Made by a program: the position numbers and the translations under genes. A stretch of DNA of 64,000 nucleotides, taken from NCBI RefSeq assembly GCF_000931445.1, contig NZ_CP010849.1, forward strand, positions 4,898,001-4,962,000, written 5' to 3'. Of this stretch, positions 44,214-53,652 are shown in pieces. Under the pieces are notes generated by a model, which searched no databases, was not told the DNA's origin, and worked only from the letters and a program-made list of their open reading frames with translations. Position 1 is the first letter of the stretch, and every line of letters starts with the position of its first letter. This DNA comes from Streptomyces cyaneogriseus subsp. noncyanogenus (GTDB lineage Bacteria; Actinomycetota; Actinomycetes; Streptomycetales; Streptomycetaceae).

Positions 44214-44588
44214 GTGCTGCAACCGCCGCATTCGTCCCTGCAGGTAGCTGCCGTTCCGGCCCAGCGGGTGCCCGTGCGGGACAGGGACCACGACGCACCG
44301 TGGCACACCGAGGCGGTGTGCCGGCGCGACGAGGCCGGCCTGTTCTTCGCCCCCTCCAAGGAACCCACGGCTGCCCGGCTCTCCCGGGAAGAGGCGGCCA
44401 AACGCGTCTGTGCCCGCTGCCCGGTCATGGTCGAGTGTCGCGAGCACGCGCTGCTCCAGCCCGAGCCGTACGGCGTCTGGGGCGGCCTCACCGCCGCCGA
44501 GCGCCGCGTGGTCCTGGCCCGGCGCCGCCGCCGCGAGCTGGAACTGAAGAAGGCGCGCGCCGCGGGACGCATAGCCGCGGCGGGATAG
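44214..44588 (+). CDS. WhiB-family iron-sulfur transcription factor
   Basis: A 124-aa Wbl protein. Cluster-binding cysteines are in EAVCRRDEAGLFF and CARCPVMVEC (CxxCxxxxxC), followed by the GVWGGLT turn and a basic C-terminal helix (RRVVLARRRRRELELKKARA), the DNA-contact part. Wbl proteins bind a 4Fe-4S cluster and the principal sigma factor and control differentiation or stress genes. By neighbourhood (fumarases, glpX) it may be the Streptomyces protein called WblI, but that name is a guess. AGGAG lies 7 nt before GTG 44214. Confidence 0.93.
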   Translation: MLQPPHSSLQVAAVPAQRVPVRDRDHDAPWHTEAVCRRDEAGLFFAPSKEPTAARLSREEAAKRVCARCPVMVECREHALLQPEPYGVWGGLTAAERRVVLARRRRRELELKKARAAGRIAAAG

Positions 44589-44617
44589 GCGGACGCCCCG
44601 GGGGGCGTCCGCACGCG

Positions 44618-44653
44618 GAAGGGGCGCCCTCTCCGCACAGAGGGCGCCCCTTC
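44618..44653. terminator. Bidirectional hairpin between whiB and glpX
   Basis: A perfect 15-bp stem (44618-44632 with 44639-44653, GAAGGGGCGCCCTCT at the left) lies between convergent genes. A second smaller hairpin, GGACGCCCC with GGGGCGTCC, precedes it at 44591-44610. Confidence 0.82.
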
Positions 44654-44678
44654 GGTTGCCCGGGGCCGGGCCCCGGGG

Positions 44679-45713
44679 TTACTTCGCCCGGTCGAAGTCG
44701 ATCGCGCTGTACGCGCGCAGCTTGCTCAGCCGGTGCTCGGAGTCGACCCGGCGGACCGTGCCGGACTTGGAACGCATGACGATCGAGGACGTCGTGGCGG
44801 TCTCGGAGCGGTAGCGCACCCCGCGCAGCAGCTCGCCGTCGGTGATGCCGGTCGCGGCGAAGAAGACGTTGTCACTGGCGACCAGGTCGTCGGTGGTCAG
44901 GACGCGGTCCAGGTCGTGCCCGGCGTCGATCGCGCGCTGCCGCTCCTCGTCGTCCTTGGGCCACAGCTTGCCCTGGATGGTGCCGCCCAGGCACTTGACG
45001 GCACAGGCCGAGATGATGCCCTCGGGGGTGCCGCCGATGCCGAGCAGCAGGTCGATGCCGGTGCCCTCGCGCAGCGCCAGGATGGAGCCGGCGACATCGC
45101 CGTCGGAGATCAGCTTGATGCGGGCGCCGGTCTGCCGGACCTGGTCGATCAGCTCCTGGTGGCGCGGCCGGTCCAGGATGCAGACCGTGACGTCCTCGGG
45201 CGTGGACCGCTTGGCCTTGGCGACACGGCGGATGTTCACCGCCACCGGCGCGTCGATGTCGACGAAGTCGGCGGCCTCCGGCCCGGTGACCAGCTTGTCC
45301 ATGTAGAAGACGGCGGACGGGTCGAACATCGAGCCGCGCTCGGCGGCGGCCAGCACCGCGATCGCGTTCGGCATGCCCTTGGCGGTCAGCGTGGTGCCGT
45401 CGATCGGGTCCACGGCGATGTCGCACTCGGGCCCGGTCCCGTCTCCGACGTGCTCCCCGTTGAAGAGCATCGGGGCCTCGTCCTTCTCGCCCTCGCCGAT
45501 GACCACGACGCCGTTCATCGACACGGTGTGGACGAGGGTCCGCATGGCGCGCACCGCGGCACCGTCGGCGCCGTTCTTGTCGCCGCGCCCGACCCAGCGG
45601 CCGGCGGCCATCGCCGCGGCCTCGGTCACGCGGACGAGTTCCATGGCGAGGTTCCGGTCGGGGGCCTCGGAGGGGACGTCCAGCTCGGACGGCAGATGAT
45701 GATGCTCGGTCAT
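44679..45713 (-). CDS. glpX: Class II fructose-1,6-bisphosphatase
   Basis: A 344-aa GlpX enzyme removing the 1-phosphate of fructose-1,6-bisphosphate in gluconeogenesis. Hallmarks are GRGDKNGADGAAVRAMR, VVIGEGEKDEAPML (metal ligands), DIAVDPIDGTTLTAKGMPNA and GIGGTPEGIISACAVKCLGG. It is the usual sole fructose bisphosphatase of actinobacteria. It is divergent from the DUF4245 gene. Confidence 0.96.
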   Translation of the reverse strand: MTEHHHLPSELDVPSEAPDRNLAMELVRVTEAAAMAAGRWVGRGDKNGADGAAVRAMRTLVHTVSMNGVVVIGEGEKDEAPMLFNGEHVGDGTGPECDIAVDPIDGTTLTAKGMPNAIAVLAAAERGSMFDPSAVFYMDKLVTGPEAADFVDIDAPVAVNIRRVAKAKRSTPEDVTVCILDRPRHQELIDQVRQTGARIKLISDGDVAGSILALREGTGIDLLLGIGGTPEGIISACAVKCLGGTIQGKLWPKDDEERQRAIDAGHDLDRVLTTDDLVASDNVFFAATGITDGELLRGVRYRSETATTSSIVMRSKSGTVRRVDSEHRLSKLRAYSAIDFDRAK

Positions 45714-45840
45714 CGGAGCGCACCTTTCTGATACGACGACGGCCGGATGAGGGTGTTGGCCATGACTCTATCGTTAGGCATACAAAATGAGCAGGGGACC
45801 CCACGGATGAGCGCGTCGGGCACCTGCGACCATAGGGGGC

Positions 45841-46401
45841 GTGGCAGGTACGAACGGCAAGCAGAAGACGGCGCGGGACATGATCCTCTCCCTGGCCGTC
45901 ATCGTGCTCGTGGGCGGCGTGATGTGGCTCTTCATCCCGCACGACGACGACGCCGAACCCGACATCAAGAGGGTCGACTACCGGGTCGAGCTGCTCACCG
46001 CGCGCCGCGCCGCCTCCTACCCGGTCGCCGCGCCCGAGGGCCTGCCCGAGGCGTGGAAGCCGACCTCGGTCCGCTTCCGCGGTGACGACTTCGATCGCTG
46101 GCACCTGGGCTACCACGCCCCCGACGGCGAGTACGTGGCCGTCGAGCAGTCCACGGAGAAGGCGTCCCGGTTCATCGACGAGGCGAGCCAGGGCGCGCGG
46201 GAGACCGAGGTCACCCAGGAGATCGGCGGCCGGACATGGGTCCGCTACACGGGTGGCCGGTACGACGCGCTGGTGCTGAAGGACACCGGGGGGACCGGGG
46301 AGGCCGACGGCGAGAACGCCGGGCGGGCGACCACCGTGGTGGCCGGCACCGGATCGTTCGGCCAGCTCACGAAGATGGCGGCGGCCCTGAAGATGGAGTG
46401 A
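45841..46401 (+). CDS. DUF4245 membrane-anchored protein
   Basis: A 186-aa protein with one N-terminal membrane helix (DMILSLAVIVLVGGVMWLFIP, about residues 12-33) and an exported domain (YPVAAPEGLPEAWKPTSVRF, WHLGYHAPDGEYVAVEQS, GRTWVRYTGGRYDALVLKD). This matches the actinobacterial DUF4245 family, often next to glpX. Function unknown. It starts at GTG 45841 after a GGGGGC stretch. Confidence 0.85.
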   Translation: MAGTNGKQKTARDMILSLAVIVLVGGVMWLFIPHDDDAEPDIKRVDYRVELLTARRAASYPVAAPEGLPEAWKPTSVRFRGDDFDRWHLGYHAPDGEYVAVEQSTEKASRFIDEASQGARETEVTQEIGGRTWVRYTGGRYDALVLKDTGGTGEADGENAGRATTVVAGTGSFGQLTKMAAALKME

Positions 46402-46426
46402 CGCACGGCCGCCGCGTGACATTCCG

Positions 46427-46478
46427 GGACATGGGGAAGGCCCCCGGCGATTGTGCGCCGGGGGCCTTCCCCATGTCC
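46427..46478. terminator. Bidirectional hairpin between DUF4245 and nitroreductase genes
   Basis: A perfect 23-bp stem (46427-46449 with 46456-46478, GGACATGGGGAAGGCCCC at the left) with an ATTGTG loop lies between convergent genes. Confidence 0.85.
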
Positions 46479-46487
46479 GGGCAGGAC

Positions 46488-47078
46488 TCAGACGGTGGTG
46501 ACGACCTGGTCGTACGCCAGGCGCGGGGAGCGCGGGTACCAGGCGTCCGGGCCCGGCTTGCCGATGTTGACGATCATCAGCGGCGTGTGGTCGTCGTCCA
46601 GGAACTCCTTGCGGACGCCCTCGTAGTCGAAGCCGGTCATCGGGCCGGCGGCCAGGCCGGCGGCGCGGACGCCGACGATGAAGTAGGCGGCCTGGAGCGC
46701 GGCGTTCAGCGCGGCGGCGTTCTCGCGCACCGGGCGTTCGCCGAAGAAGACGTCCTTGGCCTGCGGGAAGTGCGGGAAGAGCTCGGGCAGCTCCTCGTGG
46801 AACTCGTTGTCCGCCGACAGGATCGCGACCAGCGGGGCGGTGGCCGTCTTGGGCTGGTTGCCCTCGGCCATGTGCCGCACCAGGCGCTCGCGGGCCTCGG
46901 GGGAGCGGACCAGCGTGATGCGCAGCGGGGACTGGTTGAAGGCGGTCGGACCGTACTTGACCAGGTCGTAGATCGCCTGCACCTGCTCGTCGGTCACCGG
47001 CTCGTCGGTGAAGGTGTTCGCGGTGCGGGCCTCGCGGAAGAGCAGGTCCTGGGCGGCGGGGTCGAGAACGAGAGACAT
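46488..47078 (-). CDS. Nitroreductase family protein, RutE-like
   Basis: A 196-aa FMN-dependent oxidoreductase of the group of malonic semialdehyde reductase RutE/HadB. Features are the N-terminal REARTANTFTDEPVTDEQ, the FMN-binding YGPTAFNQSPLRI, and GVRAAGLAAGPMTGFD. The natural substrate is not evident, since no pyrimidine-degradation genes are near. ATG 47078 was chosen; an upstream ATG at 47138 would add 20 residues with no family match. Confidence 0.87.
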   Translation of the reverse strand: MSLVLDPAAQDLLFREARTANTFTDEPVTDEQVQAIYDLVKYGPTAFNQSPLRITLVRSPEARERLVRHMAEGNQPKTATAPLVAILSADNEFHEELPELFPHFPQAKDVFFGERPVRENAAALNAALQAAYFIVGVRAAGLAAGPMTGFDYEGVRKEFLDDDHTPLMIVNIGKPGPDAWYPRSPRLAYDQVVTTV

Positions 47079-47303
47079 GCGTCGCTTTCTTTCGGTACGG
47101 CCGGGTTGCGGGACCGACCTTACGCGAGAGAAGTTCAACGTTCAACCAAAAGGGGAGCGTGGTGATCCGCCTCACATCCGATCGTGTGGTGACGCAGGAC
47201 ACACGCAGGGGCCGACCACTCCGCCCGGCCCGCGGAGTCGTAAGGGGGACGGCACGTGACCGCACGTGCCGGAACGGCACCGGACCGAAAGGGACCCACC
47301 GCC

Positions 47304-47549
47304 ATGACCGACACCGCGCAGCCCGCGACCCCCGCCGCCAAGAGCGGCGTGAAGGGCCCCGCCGCCTACTTCCCGTCCATCGAGAAGAAGTACGGCCGCC
47401 CCGTCACCGAGTGGAAGGAGCTCGTCCGCGCCTCCCCGCTCACCCGGCACATGGAGCTGGTGACCTGGCTGAAGACCGAACACGGCCTGGGCCACGGACA
47501 CGCCAACGCGCTCGTCGCCCACACCCTCGCCGAGGACAGCGGGAAGTAG
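47304..47549 (+). CDS. DUF4287 domain small protein
   Basis: An 81-aa protein with the DUF4287 pattern: GPAAYFPSIEKKYGRPVTEWKELV, then HMELVTWLKTEHGLGHGHANALVAH. The fold is helical and the function unknown; members are common stand-alone proteins in actinobacteria. ATG 47304 follows AAGGGA. It converges on xseB with only 4 bp between the stops. Confidence 0.82.
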   Translation: MTDTAQPATPAAKSGVKGPAAYFPSIEKKYGRPVTEWKELVRASPLTRHMELVTWLKTEHGLGHGHANALVAHTLAEDSGK

Positions 47550-47553
47550 CCCC

Positions 47554-47817
47554 TCAGGAGGCCTCGGGCGCGTCCCGCTCCCCGGCCCGCTCCGCGTCCT
47601 CCTCGGCCAGCGCCGCGTCCAGCCGCGCCCGGGCGCCGTCCAGCCGGCGCCGGCAGATCTTCGCCAGCTCCTCGCCCCGCTCCCACAGGGCGAGGGACTC
47701 CTCCAGCGTCGTACCGCCCGCCTCCAGCCGCCGTACGACCTCGATCAGCTCGTCCCGGGCCTGCTCGTACCCGAGCGCCTCGGTCCGGGCCGCCGTCTCA
47801 TCCACCTCGCTGGTCAT
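47554..47817 (-). CDS. xseB: Exodeoxyribonuclease VII small subunit
   Basis: An 87-aa helical protein with the XseB core GYEQARDELIEVVRRLEAGGTTLEESLALWERGEELAKICRRRLDGARARL. It pairs with XseA to form a nuclease that trims single-stranded DNA from both ends. It starts 9 bp after the xseA stop. The acidic C-terminal tail is longer than the E. coli protein. Confidence 0.94.
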   Translation of the reverse strand: MTSEVDETAARTEALGYEQARDELIEVVRRLEAGGTTLEESLALWERGEELAKICRRRLDGARARLDAALAEEDAERAGERDAPEAS

Positions 47818-47826
47818 CCGCTCACC

Positions 47827-49035
47827 TTATGCGTCGACTCGTACGGAGAACTCGCCCTCGGAGACCCGCGCGCGCAGCGCCTCCCCGGCCGCCACCTCGC
47901 CCGGGTCGCGCACGGCGTGCCCGTCGGCCCGCTGGAGCACCGCGTACCCCCGCTTGAGGGTCGCGGCGGGGGAGAGGGCCACCACGCGGGCGTGCGTGTG
48001 CGTCAGCTCGGAGTCGGCGCGGTCCAGATGGTGCCGCAGGGTGCGCCGGCCCCGGTCGAGCAGGGACGCCACCTGCTCGGCCCGCTCGTCGATCATCCGG
48101 TGCGGATCCTGCACCGAGGGCCGCGCGAGCGCGTGGGCCAGCCCCCGCTCCTCCCGCTCGACCAGCGCCCGCACACAGCGCCGCGCCCGGTCGCGCAGCA
48201 GCCGCACGCGCTCGTACTCCTCCCCGACGTCCGGCACCACCTTCTTCGCCGCGTCGGTGGGGGTCGAGGCACGCACATCCGCCACGTAGTCCAGCAGCGG
48301 GGTGTCCGGCTCGTGCCCGATCGCCGACACCACCGGCGTACGGCACGCCGCCACCGCGCGCACCAGCTGCTCGTCGGAGAACGGCAGCAGGTCCTCCACG
48401 CTGCCCCCGCCGCGCGCGACGATGATCACGTCGACCTCGTCGATCCCGTCCAGCTCCTTCACGGCCTGCACGACCTGCGGCACCGCGTGCACCCCCTGCA
48501 CGGCCACGTTGCGCACCTCGAAGCGGACCGCCGGCCAGCGGTGGCGCGCGTTCTCCAGTACGTCCCGCTCGGCCGCCGAGGCACGCCCGCACACCAGCCC
48601 GACGAGGTGGGGCAGGAACGGCAGCGGCTTCTTGCGCTCCGGCGCGAACAGGCCCTCGCGCGCAAGCGACTTCTTGAGCTGCTCCAGGCGGGCCAGCAGC
48701 TCCCCGACCCCTACGGGCTTGATCTCGGCGGCCCGCAGCGAGAGCTGCCCGCGCGGGGCGTACCACTCCGGCTTGGCGTGCACGACGACCCGGGCGCCCT
48801 CGCCCACCACGTCGGCGACCGCGTCGAACACCTGCCGGTAGCAGGTCACGCTGACGGAGATGTCGTACGACGGGTCGCGCAGCGTCAGGAAGACCACGCC
48901 CGCGCCCGGCCGCCGCGACAACTGCGTGATCTGCCCCTCGACCCACACCGCGCCGAGCCGGTCGATCCACCCCCCGATGAGCCGTGACACCTCACCGACG
49001 GGCAGGGGGGACTCGGGAGTCGTGTTCACAGCCAT
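47827..49035 (-). CDS. xseA: Exodeoxyribonuclease VII large subunit
   Basis: A 402-aa XseA with an N-terminal OB-fold (VSRLIGGWIDRLGAVWVEGQITQLSRRPGAGVVFLTLRD) and the catalytic core (RGGGSVEDLLPFSDEQLVRAVAACRTPVVSAIGHEPDTPLLDYVADVRASTPTDAA), then a coiled-coil and the tail KRGYAVLQRADG. ATG 49035 (MAVNTTPESPLPV) was preferred over ATG 49065 on family length. It forms an operon with xseB. Confidence 0.95.
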   Translation of the reverse strand: MAVNTTPESPLPVGEVSRLIGGWIDRLGAVWVEGQITQLSRRPGAGVVFLTLRDPSYDISVSVTCYRQVFDAVADVVGEGARVVVHAKPEWYAPRGQLSLRAAEIKPVGVGELLARLEQLKKSLAREGLFAPERKKPLPFLPHLVGLVCGRASAAERDVLENARHRWPAVRFEVRNVAVQGVHAVPQVVQAVKELDGIDEVDVIIVARGGGSVEDLLPFSDEQLVRAVAACRTPVVSAIGHEPDTPLLDYVADVRASTPTDAAKKVVPDVGEEYERVRLLRDRARRCVRALVEREERGLAHALARPSVQDPHRMIDERAEQVASLLDRGRRTLRHHLDRADSELTHTHARVVALSPAATLKRGYAVLQRADGHAVRDPGEVAAGEALRARVSEGEFSVRVDA

Positions 49036-49083
49036 GCGCCCGAGCGTAACGGCAGACACCGACAACGCCCCCGGCCCGGACGC

Positions 49084-50484
49084 TCACCCCGCGCCGGCCG
49101 GGCCCCGCCCCCGCCCGCGGCTCTGCACCACCAGCACCACCAGCCCGGCCGCCAGCCAGAGGGCACCCACCACCTGGGCCGTCCCGGACGCCCCCACGAT
49201 CACGGCCACGGTGATCAGCGCGCCCACCACGGGCAGCAGCACATGCCGCCACCAGCTCACCGCCGCACCCCGGCGCCGCACCGCGAACCAGCCCACCACG
49301 CTCGCGTGCAGCAGCGTGAACGCGGTCAGCGCGCCGATGTCCACCACCGACACCAGATGGTCCAGGCCGTCGTCGCGCCGCGCCGCCCACACCGCCGCCA
49401 CCAGGGTGATCAGGGCCGCGCACAGCAGCGCCACCCGCGGCACCCCGGAGGAGGTGCGCGCCAGCGCCCGCGGCAGCCGCCGGTCCCGCCCCATCGCGAA
49501 CAGCAGCCGCCCGGCCGCCGCCTGCCCGGCCAGCGCCGCGAACGCGGCACCGATCGCCTTGCTCACCGCCACCAGATCCTGCAACCACGTCCCCACCGAC
49601 GCCTCCACGGCGTCGTAGAACGCCGACCCCTGCCGCTCCGGCTCCGCCGCCAGCCGCGCCGACGGCACCGGCTCCAGCAGTGCCACCAGATACGTCTGCG
49701 CCACGAACAGCAGCCCCGCCAGCGCCAGGCAGAACAGCAGCGCCCGCGCCACCCGGTGCGACCCGCCGGTGGCCTCCTCCGCGAACGTCGCGATCGCGTC
49801 GAAGCCCAGGTACGACAGGACCGCCACCGACACCGCGCCGATCACCGCCGACAGCGCGAAGGCCCCCTGCGAGCCGTCCCCGGTCAGCGGCGACAGCCAG
49901 CCCCGCTCGGCGCCGTCGCGGGCGAGCACCACCAGCGCCGCGACGACGAACACCAGCAGCACGGCGATCTCCATGGCGAGCACCAGGAAGCCCACGCGGG
50001 CCGCCGCCCGCACGCCCCACAGGTTCAGCAGGGTCGTGATCACCACCGCCAGCGCCGTCCACACCCACCGCGACACCCCCGGGACCAGCTCGTTCATCGC
50101 GATCCCGGAGAAGAGATAGGCGACGGCGGGGATCAGGACGTAGTCCAGCGCGGCCATCCAGCCGGCCACGAAACCGGCCCCCTCGCCCAGCCCCGCGCGC
50201 GCGTAGGCGAACACCGAGCCCGCCTGCGGGACCACCCGCACCATCTGGGCGTAACTGAACGCGGTGAACGCCATCGCGACGGTCGCGACGACGTAGACCA
50301 GCGCCACCGCGCCGTGCGACTTGGCGTCCAGCGTGCCGAAGACACCGACCGGCGCCATCGGCGCGATGAACAGCAGCCCGTAGACGACCAGATCCCGGAA
50401 ACCGAGGTTCCGCCGCAGCTCCTGTCCGTCACCGCCGTCCCGGTCCGCCGTGCCGGTCCCGGACGTCCCCGACCTCTCGGACAT
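49084..50484 (-). CDS. APC-family amino acid permease
   Basis: A 466-aa transporter with about 12 membrane helices. The first unit has FRDLVVYGLLFIAPMAPVGVFG and the family-typical VPQAGSVFAYARAGLGEGAGFVAGW; helix 6-8 holds YLGFDAIATFAEEATGGSHRVARALL. It resembles the basic/aromatic amino acid and polyamine branch; the substrate cannot be told. It is divergent from ispH. Confidence 0.9.
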   Translation of the reverse strand: MSERSGTSGTGTADRDGGDGQELRRNLGFRDLVVYGLLFIAPMAPVGVFGTLDAKSHGAVALVYVVATVAMAFTAFSYAQMVRVVPQAGSVFAYARAGLGEGAGFVAGWMAALDYVLIPAVAYLFSGIAMNELVPGVSRWVWTALAVVITTLLNLWGVRAAARVGFLVLAMEIAVLLVFVVAALVVLARDGAERGWLSPLTGDGSQGAFALSAVIGAVSVAVLSYLGFDAIATFAEEATGGSHRVARALLFCLALAGLLFVAQTYLVALLEPVPSARLAAEPERQGSAFYDAVEASVGTWLQDLVAVSKAIGAAFAALAGQAAAGRLLFAMGRDRRLPRALARTSSGVPRVALLCAALITLVAAVWAARRDDGLDHLVSVVDIGALTAFTLLHASVVGWFAVRRRGAAVSWWRHVLLPVVGALITVAVIVGASGTAQVVGALWLAAGLVVLVVQSRGRGRGPAGAG

Positions 50485-50612
50485 CAGTGCCTCCGCAGTG
50501 CCTCGTCCGTCGCCTCTGTCCCACCGATCGCCTCAGCCACTCCGGCTCACGGCCAGTCTCCCCGGCAACGCGACGGCCACGCGATCTCTGACCCCCCGAA
50601 CGCGGCCTTACG

Positions 50613-51632
50613 ATGGTTCCCATGACTGCTTCGCCTGGCCGCCGTGTCCTGCTCGCCGCCCCCCGGGGCTACTGCGCGGGTGTGGACCGCGCCGTGATCG
50701 CCGTCGAGAAGGCCCTGGAGCAGTACGGGGCCCCCATCTACGTCCGGCACGAGATCGTCCACAACAAGTACGTCGTGCAGACGCTGGAGAAGAAGGGCGC
50801 CGTCTTCGTCGAGCGGACCGAAGAAGTCCCCCCGGGAAACATCGTGATGTTCTCCGCGCACGGCGTGGCCCCCGTCGTCCACGAGGAGGCCGAGCGCGGC
50901 CGGCTGGCCACCATCGACGCGACCTGCCCCCTGGTCACCAAAGTCCACAAGGAAGCCGTCCGCTTCGCCAAGGAGGACTACGACATCCTCCTGATCGGCC
51001 ACGAGGGGCACGAGGAGGTCATCGGCACCTCCGGCGAGGCCCCCGACCACATCCAGCTCGTCGACGGCCCCGGCGACGTGGCCAAGGTCGAGGTCCGCGA
51101 CCCCTCCAAGGTGGTCTGGCTCTCGCAGACCACGCTGTCCGTCGACGAGACCATGGAGACCGTCGACGCGCTGAAGGAGAAGTTCCCCCAGCTCCTCTCC
51201 CCGCCCAGCGACGACATCTGCTACGCCACCCAGAACCGCCAGCTCGCGGTGAAGCAGATGGGTGCCGAGGCCGACCTGGTGATCGTCGTCGGCTCCCGCA
51301 ACTCCTCCAACTCCAAGCGCCTCGTCGAGGTCGCCAAGCAGGCCGGCGCCCGCGCCGCGTACCTGGTGGACTTCGCCGACGAGATCGACGAGACCTGGCT
51401 GGAGGGCGTCGCCACCGTCGGCGTCACCTCCGGTGCCTCGGTCCCGGAGGTCCTGGTCGAGCAGGTGCTGGAGTGGCTCGCCCGGCGCGGCTTCGAGGAC
51501 GTGGAGATCGTCAAGGCCGCCGAGGAGTCGATCACCTTCTCGCTGCCCAAGGAGCTCCGCCGCGACCTGCGCGACGAGGCGGCGGCACTGGTGGCCGAGC
51601 GGGGCGGCGCCGGCGCGTCCGGCGCCGAGTGA
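50613..51632 (+). CDS. ispH: 4-hydroxy-3-methylbut-2-enyl diphosphate reductase
   Basis: A 339-aa last enzyme of the MEP pathway, making IPP and DMAPP. Three cluster cysteines are visible in RGYCAGVDRAV, DATCPLVTKVHKEAV and DDICYATQNRQ. The other conserved parts are HEIVHNKYV, FSAHGVAPVV, GHEGHEEV and SRNSSNSKRL. It supplies precursors for uppS-type enzymes. The start is ATG 50613 or ATG 50622; neither has a clear Shine-Dalgarno. Confidence 0.96.
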   Translation: MVPMTASPGRRVLLAAPRGYCAGVDRAVIAVEKALEQYGAPIYVRHEIVHNKYVVQTLEKKGAVFVERTEEVPPGNIVMFSAHGVAPVVHEEAERGRLATIDATCPLVTKVHKEAVRFAKEDYDILLIGHEGHEEVIGTSGEAPDHIQLVDGPGDVAKVEVRDPSKVVWLSQTTLSVDETMETVDALKEKFPQLLSPPSDDICYATQNRQLAVKQMGAEADLVIVVGSRNSSNSKRLVEVAKQAGARAAYLVDFADEIDETWLEGVATVGVTSGASVPEVLVEQVLEWLARRGFEDVEIVKAAEESITFSLPKELRRDLRDEAAALVAERGGAGASGAE

Positions 51633-51713
51633 CCGCCGTCGCGCTCCGCCCGCGCCCCGGCCGGCCCGGTCCGGCGGGGCGTGACCGTCAGTCGTCCGTC
51701 GTAACGTAGAGCC

Positions 51714-52478
51714 ATGCAGATCTTCGGCGTGGACATCGGCGGTTCCGGCATCAAGGGCGCTCCCGTGGACCTCGACAAGGGGGACCTGGCACAGGAGCGC
51801 TGCAAGGTGCTCACCCCGCACCCGGCGACGCCCGACCGGGTGGCCGACGGCGTGAAGCAGGTCGTCGACCACTTCGGCTGGACGGGGCCGGTGGGGCTGA
51901 CCTTCCCGGGCGTGGTGACCGGCGGCGCCACCGTCCGCACGGCGGCGAACGTCGACAGCGCCTGGATCGACACCGACGCCCGCGCCCTGTTCGGCGACCG
52001 GCTCGGCGGCCTCCCGGTGACGGTCGTCAACGACGCGGACGCGGCGGGCGTCGCCGAGATGCACTTCGGAGCCGGGCGCGGCCGCCGCGGCACCGTCATC
52101 GTCCTCACCTTCGGCACCGGCATCGGCAGCGCCGTCTTCACCGACGGCGTCCTCGTCCCCAACACCGAGCTGGGCCACCTGGAGCTCGACGGCCACGACG
52201 CGGAGAAGCGCGCCTCCAGCAAGGTCAAGGAGGACCAGGACCTGTCCTGGGAGCAGTGGGCCCACCGCGTCGGGAGGTACCTCTCCCACGTAGAGATGCT
52301 CTTCTCGCCCGAGCTGTTCATCATCGGCGGCGGCGTCAGCCGCAAGTCCCGCAAGTTCCTGCACTGCATCGAGGGCGTCAAGGCGGAGATCGTCCCGGCG
52401 CAGCTCCAGAACAACGCGGGCATCGTCGGGGCGGCGATGCGAGCGGCCGGGGCGGGGGAGACGACGGCGGCCGGGTGA
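51714..52478 (+). CDS. ppgK: Polyphosphate glucokinase
   Basis: A 254-aa ROK-type kinase phosphorylating glucose with polyphosphate or ATP. Phosphate-binding FGVDIGGSGIKGAPVD opens the protein. VTVVNDADAAGVAEM carries the catalytic Asp, TFGTGIGSAVFTDG and NTELGHLELDGHDAEKRAS follow, and the ending NNAGIVGAAMRA is typical of actinobacterial PpgK. It is near ispH but separated by 80 bp and may have its own promoter. Confidence 0.95.
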   Translation: MQIFGVDIGGSGIKGAPVDLDKGDLAQERCKVLTPHPATPDRVADGVKQVVDHFGWTGPVGLTFPGVVTGGATVRTAANVDSAWIDTDARALFGDRLGGLPVTVVNDADAAGVAEMHFGAGRGRRGTVIVLTFGTGIGSAVFTDGVLVPNTELGHLELDGHDAEKRASSKVKEDQDLSWEQWAHRVGRYLSHVEMLFSPELFIIGGGVSRKSRKFLHCIEGVKAEIVPAQLQNNAGIVGAAMRAAGAGETTAAG

Positions 52479-52615
52479 ACCCCGCCGGCGCCCGGGCGAC
52501 AGCGCTCGCCGGGTGCCGACGGCGCCCACCTCGGCGGGCGGCCGGGGGTGAGGTCCGCGTCGGCGGACAGTACTGGGCGGGGTCCGCGTCGGCGGGCGGT
52601 TCCTCCGCGTGACGC

Positions 52616-53425
52616 TCACCTCGGCGGGCGGCTCCGGGCGGCGCGGCGCCGGATCAGGCGGATCCTGCGGGCCACCACGAGGAGCCCGGTCAGCAGCGTC
52701 CCCGCGTACAGCCACCCCACCCCCATCGCCAGCGCGGTCACCAGGCCCGCCAGCCGCCCGCCGGCCCCCTGCCCGCTCTCGGCCACGGCGACCAGCCCCA
52801 GGGCGAACGCGATCGGCACCACGATGGGCGCGGTCAGCACGTCCCCCGGGCGCACCCACAGTCCGGTCAGCGCGCACACCGGCAGGAACAGCACGCCGTA
52901 CACCGTCAGCGACGAGCCGAACAGCATCCGGTCGAGGCTCCCCAGCGCGGCCATCACGGCCAGGCAGAACACCCCGGTGCCCAGCCCGGTCAGCCGCGGG
53001 CCGGACATCCGCCGCACCGCGCGTACGACTCCTACGGCACGGGCGAGGAGAGGCGGACGTCCGCGCGGTGCCGGGCGGCCGGGCCGCGCGGGTTTCCGGG
53101 CGGCCCGGGGAGTGCCGGGCCGCCCGGAGACCGGCGCGGCCCGGCCCGCACCGCCGCGCGGTACCTGCCGGACCGGCCGGCCCCGCGCCCCGGCCTGGCC
53201 GGGCCCCTTGCCCTGCCGGACCAGACCGCTCTCCGCCGCCCGTCCGCCAGGGCTCGCGGCAGGCCCGTTCCCGGCGCGGCGCCCGGCCGCGGGATCCGGC
53301 GCCGGCGCGGCCCTCGCCGGTCCGTCCGCGGCGTCACCGGCCGGGCCTCGGCCCGACTGCGGGGGCAGGGGAGGCCCGCTCGGTCGCGGGCCGTGATACG
53401 GGGATCGCGTCCTGTGTTGCTCCAC
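52616..53425 (-). CDS. Proline/arginine-rich membrane protein (DUF6542-like)
   Basis: A 269-aa protein. The first 135 residues are disordered, rich in Pro, Arg and Gly. The second half has four or five membrane segments (LTGLGTGVFCLAVMAALGSLDRML, YGVLFLPVCALTGLWV, APIVVPIAFALGLVAVA, LAGLVTALAMGVGWLYAGTLLTGLLVV). It resembles an actinobacterial family of unknown function seen near ychF and xseA; the name is tentative. The C-terminus is basic. Confidence 0.65.
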   Translation of the reverse strand: MEQHRTRSPYHGPRPSGPPLPPQSGRGPAGDAADGPARAAPAPDPAAGRRAGNGPAASPGGRAAESGLVRQGKGPGQAGARGRPVRQVPRGGAGRAAPVSGRPGTPRAARKPARPGRPAPRGRPPLLARAVGVVRAVRRMSGPRLTGLGTGVFCLAVMAALGSLDRMLFGSSLTVYGVLFLPVCALTGLWVRPGDVLTAPIVVPIAFALGLVAVAESGQGAGGRLAGLVTALAMGVGWLYAGTLLTGLLVVARRIRLIRRRAARSRPPR

Positions 53426-53652
53426 TGGACCAACTTAGGTCGGTTTATGTGCTGAATCAGCCCTCAGACACGCCGTCGGGCCCGCCTTGGCCAAGCGTTC
53501 GACATCGGGCCGGGGCCGAGGCGCGGCACGCCGTAGACTGGTGGATCGGCCCGCGCGTCGCCCCTGCCAGCCACGAGGGACCCGGGCCCAGGAAGCCGAA
53601 GTCCAGTTCCCCAGTCCCAGTCCTTTCATCCTCACGTACGGGAAGTCGCAAC